Shown piece after piece: positions 57,727 to 64,000 of a DNA stretch of 64,000 nt. Both the position numbers and the translations under genes were made by a program. Each line of letters opens with the position of its first letter. The first letter of the stretch is position 1. Source of the DNA: Furfurilactobacillus curtus (GTDB taxonomy: Bacteria; Bacillota; Bacilli; Lactobacillales; Lactobacillaceae); the NCBI RefSeq assembly GCF_045862785.1, contig NZ_BQXO01000002.1, forward strand, positions 532,185-596,184, given 5' to 3'. The notes under the pieces are model-generated. The model was given only the letters and a program-made list of their open reading frames with translations, did no database searches and was not told the DNA's origin.

Positions 57727-59868
57727 ATGAATACACGCCGAAATGGGCCGGTTCGGAATAGTTTGTTTTGGATCGTGATCTTCTTGTCATTTATGGGAAT
57801 TTTATATTTCTTTTTTGGCAATAACTCCGGATCTCAAACCCAGAACATTCGTTCCAGCGAATTTGTCCGTCAATTAAAGCAAAACAAGGTTAAAAACTTT
57901 CAGGTACAACCGGCTGGTGGAGTTTATAAAATCACCGGTGAGTATCGAAAGGCACAAAAAGTTTCTGGTTCTGGTAGTACCGGCCTTGGGATTGGTAGTA
58001 GTCAAACGACAACTGCTAAGAACTTTACCAGTTCTATTTTGGAGAATAATGCTAGCGTCCAACAGGTGACTGATGCGGCGTCTAAACATAATGTCAAGAT
58101 GGATACTAAGCCGGAAGAATCCAGCGGTTTTTGGATTAATTTAATTAGCTTAATTTTGCCTGTCATCTTGATTGGTTTCTTCTTCTACATGATGATGGGG
58201 CAGGCTGGTCAAGGCGGTGCAGGTGGCCGTGGTGGTGTGGCAAGCTTTGGGAAATCTAAAGCTAAGCCTGCTGATCCGAAGAGTAATACAATTCGGTTCA
58301 GCGATGTTGCCGGTGAAGAAGAGGAAAAGCAAGAACTAGTCGAAGTGGTCGAGTTCTTGAAAGATCCGCATAAATTTACGACATTAGGTGCTCACATTCC
58401 AGCCGGCGTCTTACTTGAGGGCCCGCCAGGTACAGGGAAAACGTTGCTGGCCAAGGCTGTTGCCGGTGAAGCTGGCGTACCGTTCTTCTCCATGTCTGGT
58501 TCTGACTTCGTGGAAATGTTTGTTGGGGTCGGGGCTAGCCGAGTTCGTGATTTATTTGACCAAGCCAAAAAGAGTGCTCCTTCGATTATCTTCATTGACG
58601 AAATCGATGCAGTTGGTCGTCAACGGGGAACTGGCATGGGTGGCGGCCATGATGAACGCGAGCAAACGTTGAACCAGTTGTTAGTTGAAATGGATGGGTT
58701 TACGGGTAATGAAGGGGTCATTGTCATGGCCGCTACGAACCGGTCTGATGTGTTGGACCCTGCGTTATTGCGGCCAGGTCGTTTTGACCGCAAGATCTTA
58801 GTGGGTCGTCCTGACGTTAAGGGCCGTGAAGCAATTTTGAAAGTACATTCCAAGGGCAAGCCATTAGCTGCTAATGTGGATTTAAAAGAAATTGCGAAAC
58901 AGACGCCTGGTTTTGTAGGTGCCGACTTGGCAAACCTATTGAATGAAGCTGCATTGTTGGCCGCTCGTCGCGGTAAGACGCAAATTGATGCAGCCGATTT
59001 AGATGAGGCCGAAGATCGCGTCATCGCTGGTCCAGCTAAGCACGATCGGGTTATCTCAGATCAAGAGCGTCGAACGGTGGCATTCCATGAAGCTGGCCAT
59101 ACGATTGTGGGCTTGGTCTTAAATGATGCGCGAGTCGTGCACAAAGTTACGATTGTCCCACGTGGTCGTGCAGGCGGTTACGCAATCATGTTGCCACGTG
59201 AAGACCAGATGTTAATGAGTAAAAAAGATGCACAAGAGCAGATCGCCGGGTTGATGGGTGGTCGTGCTGCTGAAGCGATTATCTTTAACTCTGAGTCATC
59301 CGGTGCATCTAATGACTTTGAACAAGCAACCGGCATTGCTCGGGCAATGGTTACCCAGTATGGGATGAGTGATAAGCTGGGGATGGTTACGTTAGAGAGT
59401 GATGGGCAACCGTTCTTAGGTGCTCAATACGGCCAACAACCCCCTTATTCACAAGAGACCGCTGCGTTGATTGATGAAGAAGTTCGTCGGTTAACGAGCG
59501 AGGGTTACCAAGAAGCCCGTGACATTATTCAGAGTCACCGTGAACAGCATAAATTGATTGCCGAAGCGCTTTTGAAATATGAAACGTTGGATGAGAAGCA
59601 GATTCTAAGTTTGTTTAAGACGGGTAAGATGCCAGAAGCTCAGCCAACCAATGCTGATGCGCAAGCAGCAACCTTTGAACAAGCTAAGAGTGCGCTCGAA
59701 CAGCGTGAGGCGCAACGTGCTGCAGCACATGATGATGCGCTCAGTGCATCTACCAGTGATTCTACAGCGACAAGCGCACCACAATCGGCGACGAGTCAAC
59801 CAGAATCTGCTAGTGAGGCACCTACATCATCGGCACAATCAGATTCAGATTCACATTCAAACGAATAA
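57727..59868 (+). CDS. ftsH: ATP-dependent zinc metalloprotease FtsH
   Basis: 713 residues. Two membrane helices (about 12-30 and 137-157) flank an extracellular domain. The AAA module has GPPGTGKTLLAKAV near 235-248 and IIFIDEIDAVG near 289; the protease site is HEAGH near 457. It degrades membrane and regulatory proteins. The C-terminal 70 residues are a low-complexity Ser/Ala/Gln/Asp tail, common in lactobacilli. ATG follows AGGAGG. Own promoter and strong terminator. Confidence 0.97.
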   Translation: MNTRRNGPVRNSLFWIVIFLSFMGILYFFFGNNSGSQTQNIRSSEFVRQLKQNKVKNFQVQPAGGVYKITGEYRKAQKVSGSGSTGLGIGSSQTTTAKNFTSSILENNASVQQVTDAASKHNVKMDTKPEESSGFWINLISLILPVILIGFFFYMMMGQAGQGGAGGRGGVASFGKSKAKPADPKSNTIRFSDVAGEEEEKQELVEVVEFLKDPHKFTTLGAHIPAGVLLEGPPGTGKTLLAKAVAGEAGVPFFSMSGSDFVEMFVGVGASRVRDLFDQAKKSAPSIIFIDEIDAVGRQRGTGMGGGHDEREQTLNQLLVEMDGFTGNEGVIVMAATNRSDVLDPALLRPGRFDRKILVGRPDVKGREAILKVHSKGKPLAANVDLKEIAKQTPGFVGADLANLLNEAALLAARRGKTQIDAADLDEAEDRVIAGPAKHDRVISDQERRTVAFHEAGHTIVGLVLNDARVVHKVTIVPRGRAGGYAIMLPREDQMLMSKKDAQEQIAGLMGGRAAEAIIFNSESSGASNDFEQATGIARAMVTQYGMSDKLGMVTLESDGQPFLGAQYGQQPPYSQETAALIDEEVRRLTSEGYQEARDIIQSHREQHKLIAEALLKYETLDEKQILSLFKTGKMPEAQPTNADAQAATFEQAKSALEQREAQRAAAHDDALSASTSDSTATSAPQSATSQPESASEAPTSSAQSDSDSHSNE

Positions 59869-59888
59869 TTTAAGTTGGTTACGCGGAA

Positions 59889-59922
59889 AGTATCTCGTCA
59901 AGTTTGACGAGATACTTTTTTG
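59889..59922 (+). terminator. Terminator of ftsH
   Basis: AGTATCTCGTCAA (59889-59901) pairs with TTGACGAGATACT (59904-59916), then TTTTTT. Confidence 0.92.
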
Positions 59923-59953
59923 TCTCCCCATCCCAACCTGAGTTCACGCGTAA

Positions 59954-59982
59954 CTGACTTTTTTTATGGAGTGCGGTATACT
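59954..59982 (+). promoter_or_regulatory. Promoter of hslO
   Basis: CTGACT (59954-59959), 17-bp spacer, TATACT (59977-59982). Confidence 0.65.
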
Positions 59983-60045
59983 TGCTTTCAGAAATTTTGG
60001 GTTACGCCATCAGTGAGTGATGGATAGTTAACGAGGGAGTTTGAA

Positions 60046-60930
60046 ATGAACGATTATTTAGTAAAAAGCATAATTGATGGCGGTAATTTTCGCGCTTATG
60101 CCGTGAGAAGTACAGGAGTGGTTGCGGAAGCGCAGCGGCGCCACGATACGTGGAGTGCGTCTTCGGCAGCGTTAGGACGGACGTTAACGGCATCACTATT
60201 ACTCGGTACTTCTTTATTGAAAGGGCAAGAAACAATGACCGTCAAAGTAGCTGGCGACGGTCCAGCTAAAGGAATTGTGGTCGATGCAGATGCCAATGGT
60301 ATTGTTAAGGGGTACATCATCGATCCACACGTTCATCTGCCCCTTAATGAGGCTGGACACATCGATGTTGGCGGCGCAGTGGGTCACAATGGGTTTTTAT
60401 CGGTTACAAAAAATTTAGGTTTGGATCAACCCTACACGGGGCAGGTCGGTCTAGTAAGTGGGGAAATCGGGGATGATTTCACTTACTATTTGGCTCAGTC
60501 GGAACAAATCCCGTCAGCAGTTGGGGTATCGGTGTTTGTAGAAAACGACAATACGATTGGTGTGGCTGGCGGTTTTATGATCCAGGTTTTGCCAGGGGCT
60601 GACGATCAGGCGATTAGTCAACTGGAACAATCTTTAAAAGACATGCCGTTAGTTTCGCAATTGCTACGCGATGGGAAGACACCAGAAGACATCTTGACTG
60701 ACTTGTTTGGTGAGTCGCGGGTAAATATTTTGGAAAAAGTCCCCGTGGCTTTTCAGTGTGATTGTTCGAAGGCCCGTTTTGCCACCGATTTAAGTAGTTT
60801 GCCTGCTCATGAATTGCAAGCAATGATTGATGAGGATCATGGTGCCGAAGCGGTTTGCCGTTTTTGTGGCAACCGGTATAAGTTCAGTGAAGCAGACTTG
60901 GCCGCAATTATTACCGAACAGCAGGCATAA
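60046..60930 (+). CDS. hslO: Redox-regulated chaperone Hsp33
   Basis: 294 residues. Holdase chaperone switched on by oxidation. The C-terminal zinc switch is complete: CDC near 237-239 and CRFC near 269-272. The N-terminal core has RRHDTWSASSAALGRTLTAS and the long substrate-binding beta sheet. ATG follows GAGGGAG. It is followed by dusB and lysS, a usual lactobacillus order. Confidence 0.96.
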   Translation: MNDYLVKSIIDGGNFRAYAVRSTGVVAEAQRRHDTWSASSAALGRTLTASLLLGTSLLKGQETMTVKVAGDGPAKGIVVDADANGIVKGYIIDPHVHLPLNEAGHIDVGGAVGHNGFLSVTKNLGLDQPYTGQVGLVSGEIGDDFTYYLAQSEQIPSAVGVSVFVENDNTIGVAGGFMIQVLPGADDQAISQLEQSLKDMPLVSQLLRDGKTPEDILTDLFGESRVNILEKVPVAFQCDCSKARFATDLSSLPAHELQAMIDEDHGAEAVCRFCGNRYKFSEADLAAIITEQQA

Positions 60931-60947
60931 AATTTGGAGGTGCAAAG

Positions 60948-61964
60948 ATGAAGTGGCAAATTGGTTCAGTGGAGATTCCTAACCAGATTGTAGTTGCACC
61001 GATGGCTGGAGTGACTAATCAAGCTTTTCGCGTTATCTGTAAGGAATTTGGGGCCGGCTTGGTTGTCTGCGAAATGATCTCAGACCGCGGTATTATGTAT
61101 CAAAATAAAAAAACGCTATCGATGATGAGTGTTTCGAAAGCTGAGCATCCAATGAGTATTCAAATTTTCGGCGGGACGAAAGAAACCCTAGTTCAAGCGG
61201 CCCAGTATGTAGATCAACAAACTGAGGCGGATATTATCGATATTAATATGGGCTGCCCTGTTAACAAGGTGGTTAAAACGGAGGCCGGTGCTCGGTGGTT
61301 GTTAGACCCCAATAAAGTCTATGAAATGGTTTCTTATGTGACAGATGCGGTCAAGAAGCCAGTGACCGTCAAGATGCGTACTGGCTGGGATCCCGACCAT
61401 CTTTACGCAGTGGAAAATGCTTTAGCGGCCGAACGCGGCGGTGCTTGCGCATTGGCCATGCATGGGCGAACACGTCATCAATTTTACGAGGGCCACTCTG
61501 ATTGGCACATCTTGCATGAAGTGGCTAAGCAGATTCATATTCCATTTATGGGAAACGGTGATATACAAACACCGGCAGACGCCAAGAAAATGATTGAAGA
61601 AGTTGGTGCGGATGCCGCAATGGTGGGTCGTGCCGCAGAAGGTAACCCATGGGTATTGGGCCAGATGGCGCATTACTTGTCAACAGGGGAGTTGTTGCCA
61701 GAGCCAACTGCAGATAAAAAGATTGCCATCGCTAAGGAACATTTGCAGCGGTTAGTGGATTTAAAAGGTGATCACGTTGGTTCACGTGAGTTTCGGGGCC
61801 AGGCCGGCTACTACTTGAAAGGAATAGCTCACTCTGCGCGGACAAAAGTCGCCTTGAATAACGCAGAAACATCAGCTGAAATGATTGAACTATTTGATCG
61901 GTTCATGACGCAATTAGCTGCCCGCCAAGCACGGGAAACTTCGGAAAGTGTTCGGCAAGGCTAA
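60948..61964 (+). CDS. dusB: tRNA-dihydrouridine synthase (DusB family)
   Basis: 338 residues. FMN-dependent reductase of uridines in tRNA. The TIM barrel has VAPMAGVTNQAFR near 17-29, the catalytic Cys in NMGCPVNKV near 100 and KMRTGWD near 140. ATG after GGAGGTG, 17 bases behind hslO, so co-transcribed. Full length. Confidence 0.95.
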   Translation: MKWQIGSVEIPNQIVVAPMAGVTNQAFRVICKEFGAGLVVCEMISDRGIMYQNKKTLSMMSVSKAEHPMSIQIFGGTKETLVQAAQYVDQQTEADIIDINMGCPVNKVVKTEAGARWLLDPNKVYEMVSYVTDAVKKPVTVKMRTGWDPDHLYAVENALAAERGGACALAMHGRTRHQFYEGHSDWHILHEVAKQIHIPFMGNGDIQTPADAKKMIEEVGADAAMVGRAAEGNPWVLGQMAHYLSTGELLPEPTADKKIAIAKEHLQRLVDLKGDHVGSREFRGQAGYYLKGIAHSARTKVALNNAETSAEMIELFDRFMTQLAARQARETSESVRQG

Positions 61965-62016
61965 CTTTTAGTGTAAAATGGTGGCAGTGTTAATTTGACA
62001 GAAGTGAGGGATTAAT

Positions 62017-63528
62017 GTGGCAAAACAAGATACAGAAATGAATGATCAAATGCGCGTGCGCCGCGAAAAATTGCAAGAATTGCGCGATCAAGGGATTGAA
62101 CCCTTTGGCCATCGATTTGACCGGACACATTTGGCTGCGCAATTGCATGAGCAGTTTGGTGACGAAGACAAGGAAACTTTGGCCAATGAAGACCATATTG
62201 TAACAATTGCTGGACGGATGGTCTCCAAACGTGGTAAGGGGAAAGTTGGCTTTGCCGATTTAAAGGATCGTAGCGGGCGCATTCAAATTTATGTTCGCAA
62301 AGATGTCATTGGTGAAGAGATGTACCACGTATTTAAACGGGCGGATATCGGTGACTTTATTGGCATTAAAGGTGATGTCATTAAGACCGATATGGGCGAG
62401 TTAACTGTACGTGCGCAAGCATTAACTTTCTTAAGTAAAGCGTTGCGGCCACTCCCTGATAAATTTCATGGTTTAACGAATCAAGAACAAATTTATCGGC
62501 AACGTTACCTTGACTTGATCGCTAATGATGATAGTTTTGATCGATTCAAGAAGCGTACAAAAATCATTTCGGCTATTCGTCATTACCTAGATGGTTTGGA
62601 TTTCCAAGAAGTTGAAACGCCGGTATTGCATAACATTGCTGGTGGGGCGGCGGCACGGCCGTTTATCACTCATCATAATGCGTTAAATATTGAACTTTAC
62701 TTACGAATCGCCTTAGAACTCCATTTAAAACGTTTGATTGTTGGTGGGATGGAACGGGTTTATGAAATTGGCCGTGTATTCCGCAACGAAGGCATTGATA
62801 CCAAACATAATCCTGAGTTTACGATGTTAGAGTCTTATGTTGCCTACTGGGATTTCCACGATGTGATGGATGAAACTGAGGGAATCTTTAAGGCCGCTGC
62901 TAAAGCAGTGACTACAGATGCCATTGTGAGCTATCAAGGCACGACGATTGATCTTGCCAAACCGTTCAAACGGGTTCACATGGTTGATGCCATCAAGGCT
63001 GAAACAGGTATTGATTTTTGGCAGCCAATGGATCTTGAACAGGCACAACAATTAGCAACAGAAAACGGCATTCATTATGAACCGTTTTGGACAGTGGGTC
63101 ATATTATTAATCAGTTCTTTGAAGATAAGGTTCAAGATACGCTGGTTCAGCCTACATTTATCTATGGTCATCCGGTTGAAATTTCACCACTGGCTAAAAA
63201 GAATCCAGATGATCCGCGTTTCACAGACCGGTTCGAACTTTATATTATGGGCAATGAATTCGCCAATGCCTTTACAGAACTAAATGATCCGATTGATCAG
63301 CGTGAGCGTTTTGAAGCCCAAGCGAAGGAACACGATGCCGGTGATGATGAAGCTCAATTGATTGATGAAGATTTTGTTGAAGCGTTGGAATACGGTATGC
63401 CTCCAACTGGCGGCTTAGGAATCGGTGTTGATCGACTAGTCATGCTATTGACTGATGCCCCGTCGATTCGCGACGTCTTATTATTCCCAACGATGCGCGC
63501 AGAAGATAATCTCGACCAAGAAGATTAA
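62017..63528 (+). CDS. lysS: Lysyl-tRNA synthetase, class II
   Basis: 503 residues. N-terminal OB-fold anticodon-binding domain (about 55-160, VTIAGRMVSKRGKGKVGFADL) and a class II catalytic core with motif 2 in VYEIGRVFRNEGIDTKHNPEF near 250-270 and motif 3 GLGIGVDRLVML near 473. It charges tRNA-Lys. GTG start follows GTGAGGG. Last protein gene before the rRNA operon, with a terminator at 63540. Confidence 0.97.
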   Translation: MAKQDTEMNDQMRVRREKLQELRDQGIEPFGHRFDRTHLAAQLHEQFGDEDKETLANEDHIVTIAGRMVSKRGKGKVGFADLKDRSGRIQIYVRKDVIGEEMYHVFKRADIGDFIGIKGDVIKTDMGELTVRAQALTFLSKALRPLPDKFHGLTNQEQIYRQRYLDLIANDDSFDRFKKRTKIISAIRHYLDGLDFQEVETPVLHNIAGGAAARPFITHHNALNIELYLRIALELHLKRLIVGGMERVYEIGRVFRNEGIDTKHNPEFTMLESYVAYWDFHDVMDETEGIFKAAAKAVTTDAIVSYQGTTIDLAKPFKRVHMVDAIKAETGIDFWQPMDLEQAQQLATENGIHYEPFWTVGHIINQFFEDKVQDTLVQPTFIYGHPVEISPLAKKNPDDPRFTDRFELYIMGNEFANAFTELNDPIDQRERFEAQAKEHDAGDDEAQLIDEDFVEALEYGMPPTGGLGIGVDRLVMLLTDAPSIRDVLLFPTMRAEDNLDQED

Positions 63529-63539
63529 TGCAGCATCTT

Positions 63540-63567
63540 AAAGACACGTTGAGGCGTGTCTTTTTTT
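63540..63567 (+). terminator. Terminator of lysS
   Basis: AAAGACACG (63540-63548) pairs with CGTGTCTTT (63555-63563), then a T-run. Confidence 0.9.
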
Positions 63568-63691
63568 GCGTTTCCGCTGCTTTTAGCAATATCCATTATG
63601 GAAAAAACGGGTACAGTTATACGGGAAACAATAAGGAATTGGCTGGCATTAATGGAAAACATTAAAAACAAATGATATTGTAACAAAATGA

Positions 63692-63720
63692 TTGACCCGT
63701 GGATTCAGGACTGGTATTCT
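63692..63720 (+). promoter_or_regulatory. rRNA operon promoter P1
   Basis: TTGACC (63692-63697), 17-bp spacer, TATTCT (63715-63720). The ACTGGTATTCTAAT block is repeated in P2, and the sequence upstream is A/T-rich, as for an UP element. Confidence 0.85.
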
Positions 63721-63813
63721 AATAAACGTCGTCAAAAAGGAAATAAACATTTTTCCTTCCTAGCGGCAAATATACCAATTCAAAACATCTTGAAAATAAT
63801 TTATTGAAAGTTG

Positions 63814-63842
63814 TTGACAGAGTAGTGAGGAACTGGTATTCT
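63814..63842 (+). promoter_or_regulatory. rRNA operon promoter P2
   Basis: TTGACA (63814-63819), 17-bp spacer, TATTCT (63837-63842), preceded by an A/T-rich tract. It is 122 bases downstream of P1. Confidence 0.9.
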
Positions 63843-63849
63843 AATTAAG

Positions 63850-64000
63850 TTGTCTGATACAGACCAATTTGGTAGCAGACAGGTAGATCTTTGAAAACTG
63901 AACAACGTTTCGACGAATCAAATGTGTAGGGTCTTTGAACTTCGGTTCAAAGCAATACACATTGTGAAGTCAATTCACTTTATAACCAAGTAACAAAAAC
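63850..64000 (+). ncRNA. Leader of the rRNA operon (before 16S rRNA)
   Basis: ATCTTTGAAAACTGAACAAC (63887-63906) is the boxA-like antitermination segment typical of Gram-positive rrn leaders. It is followed by a stem ATGTGTA (63922-63928) with TACACAT (63956-63962), enclosing CTTTGAAC/GTTCAAAG. A further GTGAA/TTCAC hairpin comes at about 63964-63979. The 16S gene itself is beyond the window end. Confidence 0.85.

Overview
The window is chromosomal DNA of a low-to-moderate G+C Gram-positive bacterium, almost certainly a member of the Lactobacillaceae. The evidence is the gene order (metG-tatD-rnmV-ksgA-veg-ispE, purR-glmU-prs, rpoE-pyrG-murA-rpmE2, murF-cshA-acpS-alr-mazEF, pth-mfd-spoVB-like-rqcP-divIC-yabR-tilS-hpt-ftsH-hslO-dusB-lysS-rrn), an L-lactate dehydrogenase, a class II HMG-CoA reductase, strong GGAGG ribosome binding sites and several TTG starts. 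I cannot name the species. No phage, insertion sequence, plasmid module or CRISPR array is visible.

Layout. 1-4.2 kb: end of an osmoprotectant ABC transporter, a flavin disulfide reductase and a cation/proton antiporter. 4.2-7.1 kb, minus strand: HelD-type RNA polymerase recycling ATPase and an Rrf2 regulator. 7.2-14.1 kb: T-box-controlled trpS, ppx, mvaA, a HExxH protein, a sirtuin with a lost zinc site, and a DUF72 protein. 14.1-21.3 kb: the metG to ispE housekeeping run. 21.4-25.0 kb: an ABC-F ribosome-protection-type gene with an attenuator leader, and a zinc ABC transporter with a Zur-like operator. 25.2-28.6 kb: purR, glmU, prs. 28.7-33.2 kb: small envelope proteins and a minus-strand lipL-like/HD/HAD operon. 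33.3-38.4 kb: rpoE, pyrG with a G-slippage type attenuator, murA with Asp in place of the fosfomycin-target Cys, and zinc-free L31. 38.7-48.1 kb: CPBP protease, LMW phosphatase, murF, cshA, acpS, alr, mazEF, cbpA and ldh. 48.3-63.5 kb: the pth to lysS run. The last 0.4 kb holds tandem rRNA promoters and the leader of an rRNA operon whose 16S gene lies beyond the edge.

The most unusual content is between the genes. Two families of structured repeats recur. One (about 100-120 bp unit; 14.1, 18.7-19.1, 34.5 and probably 43.7 kb) sits directly upstream of the promoters of metG, veg, pyrG and acpS. It keeps nested stems whose arm sequences change in a compensatory way between loci. The second (about 155-175 bp; 2.6 and 13.0 kb) has a 14-bp outer stem, an inner hairpin that differs between copies yet stays paired, and a tail that could pair with the 5' end instead. 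I know no name for either. The ABC-F leader with a three-codon upstream ORF and the MurA active-site substitution are the other leading points. All statements rest on reading the sequence; no database search, folding calculation or alignment was run.
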